Below are positions 49,000 to 60,779 of a stretch of DNA of 64,000 bases, in pieces (position 1 is the stretch's first letter; every line of letters starts with the position of its first letter). The notes beneath the pieces are model-generated. The model worked only from the letters and a program-made list of their open reading frames with translations. It was not told where the DNA came from and made no database searches. Where the stretch lies: contig NC_058146.1 of the NCBI RefSeq assembly GCF_011075055.1, positions 8,308,001 to 8,372,000 on the forward strand. Reading direction: 5' to 3'. The position numbers and the translations under genes are program-made. Origin of the DNA: Mangifera indica (lineage: Eukaryota; Streptophyta; Magnoliopsida; Sapindales; Anacardiaceae).

Positions 49000-50420
49000 T
49001 ATTGCAGATGCTATTTTCACTTGGACAATAGTATCTGAGCGAATATAGGTCAGCATGTCCTCGAGGTGATTCATCCTATTATCCGAAAGATCCTTCATAC
49101 GAGACATCCGATCCTCCATAAGAGACTTCCTATCTAATATAAGATTGCCCCATTATGCCAACGCAGCATCAAAAGGGGACAGAATTAGTGCAACAACATC
49201 ATATGAGAGTTGAATAAGTGATGAGGGCACGATTAGAGAAGTGGGCTATATGCACTAGATCATGGGCACACGTCTGGGTCGTCAACAAGTGCCATGATAG
49301 AGGTGGGATAAATGCTTGGAGAAGAAACCTTTGTAGGAGTTGAGGATGATGATGCTAATGTCAAGGAGAAATGATATAGACTTGATATTCCTAAGAAGCT
49401 AATGACCTCGACATACTATGTTGTGTGCTCATCATTTTTTTGTAGCAATCAAAGGGAAATTCACATCATCCTATTCAAAAAATATAACAACTAAAATTTT
49501 TTGCAAGGTGATTACTCAAAATAATTATTCAATCAATTAATAATTTCAAAGTAACTAACCGTATCTCCAATGAATATTGTTCTTATGCTACTTTATCTCG
49601 GTATGTCTTTCACCATCCACTTGAACATGTAGGGAAACACCATACTATCTACCAAATCCACCCAATCAGTTAGTGAGTCTAGTGTCAAGTATATTCAAAA
49701 CTACAATATCAAAATCAAAGTTTACATTCCATCAATTACCGCATATTTGGTGAATATTTTTTTAATTTTCTTACAATTAAAAAAATAATTTACAATAATG
49801 CACTTACTTGGAAAACATGTAAAAACCCCATTATACTATACTTTTTCTTATTGGTGCTAGGTAGTTTCGATGATATCCTCTCAATGGATTGGCATATGGA
49901 CCAGTATGTCATATCCCATGCCACTACACCTTACTGGGAGATATTAAATCCATCTAAATGATCAACCAATTGGAGAAACTATGGATTAACCTTTTTTTAT
50001 GGTCATTCGCTAGTAAAACCTATGAAGACAATATAATAGAGCCAACTTAATGGCGTCCTCATCAACAGCCCTTTATGGTCTTGCTTTAAATATCATCTCG
50101 ATATCATTGTGGCTCATTGAATTAGAACCCCTAAAATATGTTTCCCTAATCTTTTCACCGACACCTTATGGAATATACATCCCAACGTCCTTGAATTTGG
50201 AGAAGTGAAGGTCAATGATCAGAGCAAACTCGAATGGGTTGAACCCAAAACCATAACTAGTTTCTTATGTCACCCCGTATAACCTGTCTTAATATGAATG
50301 AGTGAGCCAAAACTGCACTAAATCTCTTGTCTTTGAGATTCATAAAATATCCTAAACATGTCCTCTCAAACATTTTTAGCTAATCCTTGGTCAATAAAGA
50401 TTTGATTAGGGTCATTGTCT
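49000..50420 (-). pseudogene. DUF1985 gene pseudogene in the Mutator element
   Basis: Minus-strand fragments: 'GYFMNLKDKRF' and 'HSFILRQVIRGDIRN' (about 50270-50355), 'FEFALIIDLHFSKFKDVGMYIP' (about 50180-50240), 'GEKIRETYFRGSNSMSHNDIEMIFK' (about 50085-50160), and 'AVDEDAIKLALLYCLHRF' (about 50020-50075). These follow DUF1985 in order. A later piece (about 49010-49115) reads RMNHLEDMLTYIRSDTIVQVKI. I did not find the C48 protease core, so the C-terminus seems lost. The parallel fragment at 24577-27401 keeps DUF1985 and part of the protease. Confidence 0.65.
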
Positions 50421-50596
50421 TTGTTTTACCTAAGTTGTTATCTCTGTCGGAAAGTATACTTATAGATTAAGCCATCTCATTCCCTCTTTCTGTCTTCATG
50501 ATTTCTTTTTTTTGAAACTTTCTAAAAAAAGAAAAAAACATAATTGTTATCACGACAATTTTCATAATACTATCACAATAATTCAAAAAAAAAAAG

Positions 50597-50935
50597 GACT
50601 AGAAATTCGAAAATTACACATTGAAAACCCTTAATATGAAATGTACACATCCTTTAAATATGTAAAATCTATCTAATATCTCAAAAATTCGAAAAAATGG
50701 ACTAGAAATTCAAAAAACCTTGATGTGAAATGTATATATCCTCTAAATATATAAAATCTATCTAATATCTCAATAATTCAAAAAATAGATTAAAAATTCG
50801 AAAACTACATATTAAAAAAACTTTACCATGACATGTACATATTCCTTAAATATGTAAAATCTATCTAATACTGTAATAATTTAAAAAAACTAATTGAAAA
50901 TTCGAAAACTGCATGTCAAAAAACCCTAGAATGGA
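50597..50935. repeat. ~103-bp tandem repeats, about 3.3 units
   Basis: The segment 'gaaattcgaaaattacacat...tatgtaaaatctatctaatatctca' repeats with starts near 50597, 50699, 50788 and 50890. The second unit has lost about 14 bases. This array lies outside the DUF1985 gene, as the 59-bp array lies outside the transposase gene. Confidence 0.75.
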
Positions 50936-52299
50936 AAAAATTTCAAGTTGTCGCTCTATACTCTAAAATTTTAATATGCCCCTTGATTCCTAAAACATTT
51001 ACCTTACCCCCCCTAAACCTTAAAATTTTCAATTTACCCTTATAAACCCTAAAAACTACAATCTACCCACCTAAACCTAAAAATTTCACTTTACCCCCTT
51101 ATCATGAGATATCACAAGATGAAACTGTTTAAAAACCACTAATCCCCTCATTCTAATATATCACAAGGAGTCATTGTTTAAAAAATCACAATTCTCCCTA
51201 CTATGAAGCCTTATACTATTTAAAAAAAAATGCATTTATCCCTTATCACAAGGATAACTAGCCACGTGGTGATATCATGAGGTGGATAATTTCATCACAA
51301 AGTGGAACTACCAACACACGAGGATGAATTTTTCCGATCCAAATTATATTTTTCGACTCTCATTTCAACAACAAACAAATCTACACTTATTCTCTCATTT
51401 TTCGAGTCCCATCATTTTACTTTGCCAATGTATTTTTGCTTTGTCTAAATAAATATGGGTATTTTCGCTTTTGGTATGCGTATTTGAGCAATTGCATATA
51501 TATTGTTTAATAAAATTAATATATAACAATATAATTTAGCCTGTAAACCTTTAGTTCTAGTTTAAATTGTGTGGGTTTTTCATTATTACACTTTATAAAA
51601 TGATTGAAACGCTTGCAGTATTTTAGAAATTTGAACCTTGATTAATTATTTTATTTTCATAATTATTTTGTCAATTAAAATTTGTGTGGATTTTGAAAAG
51701 TATAATTAATTAAAATAACAGGTACAAATATAAATAACAATGCCAATAATTTATTATCGTATGTTTGGGGTATACTATAATTTTTTAAAATTCAAAAAAA
51801 AAAAATTTGAGAGTGTTCTTGAAATTTTTTAAATTTTAATGTGCTCTTTAACAAATTCAAAAATAATAGTTACATCCTTAAAGAACTAAACATAGTGCAA
51901 CAAATTAGGGGTTTACACCATTTTTTTTAAATTTATCTTGCCATTTTATTACATGTTTATTATATATGTATTTTATGTTCATTTTAAATGTTTATTTCAT
52001 GTCCGACAACACTATAAGTCAATTATTATTTATTAAGTAGGAAATATTTGTAAGTGAATGAGTTTTAATAGATTCAAATCACAATTGAAATTAGACCAAA
52101 CCATATATTTTAATTTGGTCTGATTTAAAACCTAAAATGATTTAGTTCGTTATGGATTTTTTCCAAACTATTTTTTTAGTTTGGTTTGAAAAAGTTTTCA
52201 AATCGTACCAACCAAACCATGCACAAGTGTGTTCATGCATGTTAGAACAACTGTAAGAGCCACATCCAGTGTAAATGACCCAAGATTTCAAATGAGAGA
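50936..52299. other. Gene-free stretch with a hAT MITE fragment
   Basis: No gene is visible. Around 52095-52230 words such as 'ttagtttggtttgaaaaag' and 'caaaccatgcacaag' resemble part of the MITE at 37213-37713. The segment 50950-51110 is unusually C-rich with repeated 'ttaccccc' words and could belong to the Mutator element's right end. Confidence 0.4.
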
Positions 52300-53350
52300 A
52301 GTTAATCTCAATTATATGCATACCTAAAGTAGAAACAACCGACTTCTTCTTCTTGCTCTTTAGAAAGTCCTTACAATGTCTTCTCCAATAACTGGACTTA
52401 CCACAAAAGAAGTAAACAAACTTTCTTTTCCTTACACAATCAGTGGATTGTAAAGTAGTAAAAGCCTTCTACTGAGGTTTGGGCTTATATTTGGCATTAG
52501 CCTTGTCGTTGACCTTGCCTTTATCTTTACATGCCTTAGAGTCAACCAAAAGCATGAAAACAATCTTTTGGATATCTTGCTCTATAGTCCGAAAGTATGT
52601 TTAGAATCTTATTGAGGGATTTCTCCATTTCGTTCATATTATAGTTCATAATGAATTATGGATAGAAGTCAGAAAAAGGAATACAAAACTATATCAATAA
52701 CCAAGTCATTGTTCATGATAAAACCAATAGGTTGTAAAGCAGTAGAAGCCTACTATTGAGGGTTGGGCTTACGCTTAGTATTAGCCTTGTTATTTCTAGT
52801 GCCTTTACCTTTATATGTCTAATAGTTAATTAGAAACACAAAAACAGTCTTCTTGATATTCTGTTTTGTAGTCCAAAGCATGTTTAAAACCTTATCAAGG
52901 GATTTCTCCATTCTGTTTATATTATAGTTCATAATGAATTATGGAGATGAGTTAGAAAATGACTATAAGACCAGATCAATAACTAGGCCATTATCTATGA
53001 TAAAGCCTAAGGATGTCAAGTTTTTAATGTAATTAATCATCTTTATCACATGATGGCTAACTTGAGCTCCCCCTATCAATTTGCTCTTGAACAAAGTTTT
53101 AGACACCTTATACATTTCTCTTATTGCATGAATTGAAAACAACTTTTTGAAGATTAAGAAGAATGGATGAAACATCCATTTTTTCATGTTTCATTTGTAG
53201 CTTAGATGTCATGGATCCCAACATTAAATGTTGAACATTAGTGTAATCCTTAAGATACTTGTTATAAGTATCTTATTCCAATTTAATAGCATTGGGACTA
53301 GGCTTAAGAGGTATAACCCATTCAAGGATGTATACCTTCCTTTCTTGATG
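52300..53350 (-). pseudogene. Copia gag remnant A
   Basis: Minus-strand text includes FKSKLIGGAQVSHHVIKMIN and IKNLTSLGFIIDNGLVIDLVL (about 52965-53110), which match the UBN2-type gag of plant Copia elements. Further on lies a damaged zinc knuckle, CGKSSYWRRHC (about 52360-52400), followed by a lysine-rich stretch. Stops lie between the pieces. It is related to the gag copies at 54990-55520 and 60281-60769. Confidence 0.75.
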
Positions 53351-53829
53351 TAATATAATCCATAAATTTTGATACTAGTCAAACTAATTGGTATTGTCTA
53401 ACCTATTGTTCTTTTCTAACAATGATGGTATTAAGAAATTGTTTGTAGCCATGATGGTAATAATCTAAAATTTGCAAAGTTTAAGCTAATTAATATCATG
53501 TTTATTAATTTATTTGACATGATTTTTCATTAGATTAATGCTCTGACTATTTTCCATCAAATAAACACTCCCGTTATTTTCGTTAGGTCAAGAGACTTCA
53601 TTATGGACATAAGAGTCTCAATCCTATCAAGCCTTTTTAAACCTTTGCTTTGGCAAACAAGTTAAATGGATCGATTAGGTAGACTGATTGACCAATTACA
53701 CAAATTTATAGTGTAAAGTCAAAGCAATTACATCGACAAACTAAAAAACCTTAAGTATAATTCTTTGTATGTAACACCTGTCCCTAGATAGATATCATCT
53801 AAATAGAATAAGCATATGAAAAGGCATAT
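53351..53829 (-). repeat. Copia leader sequence upstream of gag A
   Basis: This non-coding text runs parallel to 55560-56000 and 60790-61250 (for example the shared 'ttttcgttaggtcaagagac...' type passages), i.e. the leader region before gag in the same family. Confidence 0.5.
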
Positions 53830-54900
53830 TGTAACACCTTTTTTAAAAGTATTGCCCTTTGGAGTAAAACGTTACTTCACTTGACTATATAAGCATGATT
53901 CAATTAACCTAAATATGGAAATTTATAACTCAATTTGAAAATTACTAAAATACCCATGCACAAATATCCAACATTGCTTTACCCAAAAAAAATATCTAAC
54001 ATTATTAGAAGCTTAAAAAGGATGTCAAACATAAATAAATATCCCAACCATAAAATGTGTAGCATAATCAAACATAACATAATGAAAGTCTAATAAATAA
54101 ATCTCATAAAACATAATCATGGAAATGTCTCAATTACCTTCATATCGTTGGCTTTGCATAATTTTCGTGATCTTCACCTGTTACATGCAAAATATAAAAG
54201 AAAGGGGAGTGAGTGACAAATCACTTAGCAAGTAAGATATCTTAACCTACACCTTGATAACTTAGTCCCTTTTTACTTGAATATTTGTTTCATCTTAAGT
54301 TAGTTATCAAAATTTTGCCTTCAATCTTAGAATCTAGATGACATGCAATTTATGTCTTAGCTTATTTACCTCATGAACACCTTTGGTCCCATTCAATTAT
54401 GTTAGGAAGCACATTTGGTCCCATAACTTCGATGGCTATACCTCGATCATCTACGATACACTTCTGGATCTCATATTATGATAACTCTCTATATATAATG
54501 CATGTGAAAAATTTTGTGGTGAAAGCCTACTTTCCCTACACATACTATTGAACCATTGTGCCATGACAATATTACACTACAAATATGTGTAGAAAGAAAT
54601 CACATGCTCCCCCTCATAATGACCTTTATGAGAACATATATGAAAAACTTATAAGAAATTATATTTTCATGGGTGTTATGAAAAATGTGACTATAAAATC
54701 TATCTTATTCATATCTATGTATATACTAGGTATTCATGTGACCTATGGATCAAGTTTCACACATACTCTATGGATCGTTAGTTATTCGTGTGTTTTACAA
54801 GATCAATTCCAAAACATGACTACACCCTAACTTTGGGATAACATGCATAAAAAAACTCATGTAAAATTGAACTACAATATGTTTTCATGTAACTAGTGTG
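53830..54900. repeat. Nested TGTAACACC-type LTR block
   Basis: It starts TGTAACACCTTTTTTAAAAG and interrupts the Copia remnants: Copia leader lies to its left and Copia gag text resumes from about 54990. Words near its start ('attgccctttggagtaaaac') and near 54200 ('gagtgagtgacaaatcact') parallel the blocks at 4370-5280. No coding domain is visible. Gypsy LTR is the likely class; the right edge is approximate. Confidence 0.45.
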
Positions 54901-54989
54901 TTGGGGTTTCAAGTAGCTAAATACCGGTAAGGCAGCATAATACATTACAAAATTTTCAATCATACATTAGAGAAACCCTGAAAACATTT

Positions 54990-55520
54990 TCCTAAGTCTA
55001 GGCTTTGGGCATGGAATTGGCCTTGGTCTTACCTTTGCCTTTGTATGCCTTGACATTTACTAGAGGCTCATTAATAGACTTCTTCTCCTTCTGCTCAATA
55101 GTCTCATATGAGTCAGGAAGGGACTATAAGACAAGGTCAATGGCCAAGTTATTGTCCATAATCATCTCCAGTGATGTCAACTGCTCTATATAGCCAATTA
55201 TTTTGACTATATAAGGGCCTATTAGTTCTCCCTCAAACATCTTACACCTATAGAGTGCTTTTGACTCCTTGTAAATTTCATACCTTGCACGAGTTGCGAA
55301 CATCTTGTGAAGGTGAATAATAGATTAGGCATCCATGTCTTCATGCTACTTTTATAGCTTAAGTGTCATAGCAACTCGTATTAAACACTAGACATTATTA
55401 GAGTCTTCCAGATACTTATTATAAGTATCCTTCTACTTTTGGGTGGCATTGTGACTAGGCTTAGGAGACATTGCTCTTTCAAGAACATACAATTTCTTCT
55501 CTTGACATAGTATGACTCGA
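54990..55520 (-). pseudogene. Copia gag remnant B
   Basis: A minus-strand frame reads MDAQSIIHLHKMFATRARYE, then KALYRCKMFEGELIGPYIVK and YIEQLTSLEMIMDNNLAIDL. This is the same gag region as copies A and C. Upstream and downstream parts are broken by stops, and nothing of pol follows before the nested LTR. Confidence 0.75.
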
Positions 55521-55529
55521 AGGTTTCAA

Positions 55530-58500
55530 TGCCAATCATTGAAGTTACAATCTTTAAGCTTTTTTTTTTTCTAAAATCGATTGAAGATTCATATTGTTTG
55601 ACATAGTGATTTTTTTATCTACATGTGCAAAAAAGTAGATATCAATAATCTTGATTTCAATTAATTATTTATTCAACATGTTTTTTATTGAATAAATTCT
55701 TCTATTATTTTATTCAAGCCAACAATCCTTTCTATTAGACTTGGGAACTCTCGATGGATTTCCTAATGGGTCAAGATCATATTGCATTAACTCTTCCTTT
55801 CTATTTAGTGAACAAGTTTGAATTAATCAATAGGTAGGTTAATCAAACCAATCACAAAAATCCACAATCTTTAATTCAACAGTTAGCATGAATCAATCGT
55901 GCTATAATAATTGTGACTCTGAGTTTACAGTAGGGTGGATGCTCTATATCATCTATGCAATGACAATTGCATGTCCCTAACTCTACCTTTAATACACTTT
56001 TATTTTCACTTTTTGTGCGAATAAGTTAGGTGTACTAGTTAAGTCAAACCCAATACGAACATTCATTTAGTCTGTCTTCTGGTAAAAGTATACTTTTCAC
56101 TTTGGTGAACAAAGTTCCAATGAATAAAGGCTTGTCTTGAAAAATTGTATTAGAAGACATTAGTTATTTTTGACCTAATATTTTTAATGAATTTATTACT
56201 GTCTCACCGATTTTAATTGTTTAGCATGTGAGGTTATTATTTTGAACATAAAACCTAACATGCATACTACAACATAAATTTAAATGTGTTGGTATATTGT
56301 TTCAACGAATGTCGATTCCTCGAGCCATGAGGAATTGACTAGTCAACTTAGGCCTTGCTTTTCAGGTTTTCAACAATCTTTCTTCAATCTTTAAGAGTAT
56401 AAAACTTTATCTCTTAGTTACAATTTTTCTAATAAGAAAAATAAATTCTATTTTAATTTTACATTCATAAAACAAAAAACTTGAGTTACATTTGAGGGGA
56501 GATAAGTGAGAAGAAAAGTACATCGAAAATTGAGAGAAGAGAGGACATGCAAGTCCTATTTTAAAATTACAAACCTAATAAAAACATCCATAATATAAGT
56601 CGTCTAACTATATAGCAAGCACCGTACATATCAACAAACATGCATACATATAATCAAAATTAAAAAATATTATTTTTAATTATTTTTAACCTAAGTGTCA
56701 ATTTACATTTTAGTCCCTCAAAATTTACATAATTGTAATTTAACCCTAAAGGCTAGGAAAAATTACAATTCAATCCCATTTTATCAAAAAGAGACTAAAT
56801 TGAAATTTTTCCCTTGGTTGCCAGTTGTGCATGCTGTGTTTCTGAACCAAAATTTTAGAAGCAAGCACGACGTGGTGCCGCCCATGCCAGCCATGCACGA
56901 CCATGTCATTCTTGGGACAACATGGGCACGACTAGCATAAAGAGTGTCCAACCATGCAAACCTTGACATGGGCGTGGGTGGCATAATAAATGCCCAATTG
57001 TGCCATTCTTGGGACTACTTGGACACGATTGGCACAAAGAGTTTCTACCCATGTTATTCTTAGCATGGGCATGGTGACAACATAGGCATGGCTGGCACAA
57101 GAAGTGCTCACCTCCTACCATACTTACACTAGTAGTAACCTTCGAAATGTGTAACAATACGCTATAAGGTTTTCAAGTGTTTGGTAATCAACAATATTAC
57201 AAAATATAAAATTTTTAGAAACAAAAAAAAATCCTAAAAACCTTAATCATAATACTTATTTTAAACATAAAATTCATGAAACATGCAAAAACACTCATAA
57301 GGTGTCTTATATATATTCCTACATTGATGACACCTTCAAACTTCATGTGGCTTGAGAGAACGTTATCCAACCCTCACGAGGTAGCGTCTTGGTATGCATA
57401 CAAAACATAAACATAAAAGAGGAAATCTAAACGAAGAGGCAAAAAGAGAAACAAAAAAATCTTGCAGCTAGGATTCTTTATTTTAGTTGTGTGTTATATT
57501 AATTTCAAATTCACCCTTTTAGTTTACATTTGCAGGTGTCTGAGCATGACTACAATTTCACCCAAGCACAACATTCTTTAACACACACATGCAGAATTGG
57601 TATGAGATTGCAAAACCAACACGTTTTAATGCTTACATAATCGACACCACATATATGTGTTAACCAACATCATGCATATGGATGACCAGTGCCTTTCCCA
57701 CTAAGTGCATGATTGACACTAAGGTTTATGGTTACGCACTTGGTCAAAACGTGGTCAACTAAGTTCTTTCAACCTTAATAGAGAAACCCAGTTCATTTGC
57801 AATCTCTCTTTTGATTTTAAAAACTAGGATTATCAACAAACAATCCGCTCATCTAAGTTCAATTCAACTCCTTTATGCGTGTGACTTATAAGCTTTTTAT
57901 CAAGCTAGTGGAGTTTGGATTCAGATCAAATCTAAACACAAATCAAGATTGACCTCTAGCAAAATGTCTTGGCTATTTGAACGATAAATTGTTAATAGAC
58001 ATCTCTTAAGCTCTCACAATATCATAGTTATGTGTAATTCAATCTTTTCATCAACAAATATCACTTAAGGTTGAGACATAAAACCATGTATATCTTAGTG
58101 GTTCTTTAGTATGAACTGATATACATCAATGACCAACACGGAGTAAGTTACCACCTTATCCCATTATGGCCATAGATTCACACAGTCATAGATGTCATGC
58201 AGTATTCTCATATGAGATATTTTCTCTAATGCTCAAGAGAGTGATGAATCCTATATTGATCAATGATCAACTCTATGTATCTTATGATATGACCGATTAT
58301 TACCTTTATAGTTACCTTAATTATAACATCATATTAGATAACGTCAAACTATACCAATCTTTAACGAGATGGTTTAGCGACCTTAAGTCAAAAGATCATA
58401 TGCACCGATGGTGTTTAGAGGATTGATTCTATAAACATTAGAACAATCATCCATACTGATTTCCTTTGGTCGGGTCAGTCTGGTAAACACATATACAACA

Positions 58501-58857
58501 TGCACTCATGTGTTATACCAAGTCTACAACAGTTTCAACATATAAGAACTGTCGTCACTTTTGGTAGGGTTGCTCAACACTATAAAAATCTCATCATAAT
58601 TACATATGCTCTTATTCACTACAATGTTGGGATTACGAACATTTCATGAATGACCATTTAATATGTATTTAGAGTTTTTATGATCAGTCGTCTAATCCTT
58701 ATGTCACAATTCTACCATTCTAATGGTATGTTATTCATACTATCATATAATTAAACATATATGAATATAATAATGAAAAATTATTTTATTAATGATTAAT
58801 ATAAAATTACATCCACAAATGTCAAATATGATTGGCTATAAGACTCCTACCGTAACA
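55530..58857 (-). mobile_element. Copia LTR plus leader, shared between two units
   Basis: The right boundary is clear: 58857 ends ...GTAACA, and on the minus strand a purine tract AGTGAGAGAT (58858-58868) precedes TGTTACGGTAGG, so this is the start of a 3' LTR. Moving left, sequence aligns with 60780-62770 almost continuously down to the gag start at about 55530. The same LTR thus serves as 3' LTR of the unit on the right and 5' LTR of the unit on the left. The LTR/leader border was not located. Confidence 0.65.
56875..57120. repeat. Imperfect GGGCATG/GGCACAA-type repeats in the LTR
   Basis: Words such as 'cattcttgggacaacatggg', 'cacgactagcataaagagtg' and 'ggcacaaagagtttctacc' recur three to four times at about 60-70-base spacing. 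They are more GC-rich than the surrounding DNA. The paired copy near 61985 lacks this block, so it was gained in one LTR or lost from the other. Confidence 0.5.
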
Positions 58858-58879
58858 ATCTCTCACTTGCACTATAGCT

Positions 58880-59775
58880 AATTGGTCATATATCTAATGT
58901 CAAATTTGGTTACATATCTGTTATGCTTCTACTATGACAAAAACCTTTTTAATGAGTTAGTCAAATTGTCATTTGTATTAATCCTTGCTATCTATATATT
59001 GTCTTAGTGAACAATCTCTCAAATAAGACCTCTGATAAGATCGCAATTCCTTTGCCTAAGTAATCAGTCCGTTTCCATCAAGGTTCTATTCCTCTATTTA
59101 GATAGACCATTATATTGTGAGGTACTAGGAGGAGTGACTTGAAATACTATCCTATTTTCCTTCAATTATTGTCTAAATTTAGCACTTAGGTATTCACCTA
59201 TTTGATCAATTATGAGGACTTTAATTTGTTTCCTAAGTTACGTTTTTACTTCGTTCTTGAATTCTTTGAATTTATCAAAAATTTAGACTTGTGTTTCATC
59301 AAAAACACATAGTCATATCTACTAAAGTCATTAATAAATGTAATGAAATAGGCTTCCCCATATCTGTTATGCATTATTATGGGCTTACACAAATCACTGT
59401 GTATGATCCTAAATAGTTCAGTTGCCTTTTCACTACATCTAGTGAAACGTGCCTTGGCCATTTTACCCAATAGGCACAATTCACATTTATTATATGACTA
59501 GAAGTCAAATGATTGCAAGACTCTTTATTCAAGAAGTCTTGATATAGGTTTCTAACCTATGTAGCCTAGCTTGCAATGCCACAAATACATAGTACTCAGA
59601 TAATTTGATTTTAATCGTTTATTATTTTGCATATGGAAAATTTCATTATCCAATGTTAAAATATATAAACCATTATGCAATTTAGCTGTTTCATAAAGAA
59701 TATTACTTAAACTGATCGTTATAACACCATCAGTAATTGAAAATAAATACCTCTCTTTGTCTAAAACATACACAA
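58880..59775 (-). pseudogene. Copia pol remnant with internal deletion
   Basis: The minus strand reads gag-pre-integrase text (GLYILTLDNEIFHMQNNKRL, then STMYLWHCKLGYIG; about 59555-59700), integrase text (TELFRIIHSDLCKPIIMHNR then GEAYFITFINDFSRYDYVFL; about 59300-59425) and 'FQVTPPSTSQYNG' (about 59125-59165). It then jumps to the pol tail 'INTNDNLTNSLKR' (about 58950) and the purine tract. The reverse transcriptase and most of RNase H are missing, so this is a deletion derivative. Confidence 0.8.
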
Positions 59776-59999
59776 AAACTAAGTTTTTAGAAACAAAAGG
59801 AACATATTAATAATTTCTTAATTTTAAAATTAGCCCAGTAGGTAACATGAGATAATAAATCCCTACGAATAATGTAACAATGTGTGCTTCATTTCCAACA
59901 CTTAGTTCAACCCTTCTTTGACAAACAATTTACTATGTTATAGTCTATGTATATCAAAACAAATATGAGAACCATATCTTATTACTATAATCCAGGATG

Positions 60000-60769
60000 A
60001 GCAAGGAGAATAGTTTATCTCAATGACAAACACACCTAAAGTAAAGGCATCAATTGCCTTCTTTTTCTTGATCTCTAGAAAGACTTTGCAATATCTCTTC
60101 TAATGACCTACCTTGCTATAATAAAAATAGATAACCTTTCCTTTCACCACACTACTTGTAAGTTGAGTAGTAGTATCATATTGTTTCTTTACTTTGGCTT
60201 GGGCTTTGCTTTGGCCTTGCCTTTACCCTTGGCCGTGACTTTTAATGTTTGGGCTTCAACCATAAGCACATTAGTCAAAGCTACCTTTTGTACTTCTTGT
60301 TCAGCTTGTCTAACCATAACAACAACTCTCTAAGGGTTTTCTTCTTTTCGTTTAGGTTAAAATTCATAATAAAATTAGTCCACGATTTAGGGAGGGATTT
60401 TAGCACTACGTCAATGACAAGCTTTTTTTCTATGATAAAGCCTAAGCTTGTCAAATGCTTAATGTAGCCAATCATCTTGACCACGTGAAGACCAACTTGT
60501 CCTCCCTCAGAGAGTTTGCAATCTAACAACGTACTTAACATCTTATATCTTTCAACCATTGCACTTATGTTATATAACTCTAGAAGGTATGCAAGTATGA
60601 ATTGTGCATCCATTTCCTTATATTCTTTTTTAAGCTCAAGTGACATGGAAGTCAATATGATGTATCGAACTTCCATGAACTCATTAAGATACTTATTAAA
60701 AGTATCATTTTCCTCCTCGGTGGTATTAGGACTAGGTTTAGGGGGCAACGATCCATTAAGGATATACAA
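60000..60769 (-). pseudogene. Copia gag remnant C (best preserved)
   Basis: An open 162-codon minus-strand frame (60769-60281) holds LPPKPSPNTTEEENDTFNKY and VERYKMLSTLLDCKLSEGGQ, followed by GLHVVKMIGYIKHLTSLGFI and VVLKSLPKSWTNFIMNFNLN, a good match to UBN2-type Copia gag. Beyond the stop, a zinc-knuckle relic (YYSKVGH.KRYCK, about 60080-60130) has lost its first two cysteines. It belongs to the unit whose pol lies at 58880-59775. Confidence 0.85.
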
Positions 60770-60779
60770 CCTTTTCTTT

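Larger units (their letters stand above)
45530..50935. mobile_element. Decayed autonomous-type Mutator element (MURA + DUF1985)
   Basis: A MURA transposase pseudogene on the plus strand and a DUF1985 pseudogene on the minus strand converge, with arrays of short tandem repeats outside each (45530-45930 and 50597-50935). This two-gene layout fits plant Mutator elements of the Kaki/CUMULE kind, which carry Ulp1-protease/DUF1985 genes next to the transposase. Termini and a 9-bp target duplication were not found, so the limits given are those of visible content. Confidence 0.65.

Noticed and set aside
54585..54830. An 81-codon plus-strand frame
   Set aside because: It lies in a nested LTR-like block, has no family match and no start or splice context.
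58166..58426. An 86-codon plus-strand frame
   Set aside because: It lies within the Copia LTR, antisense to the element; the aligned LTR at 2240-3570 does not keep the frame.
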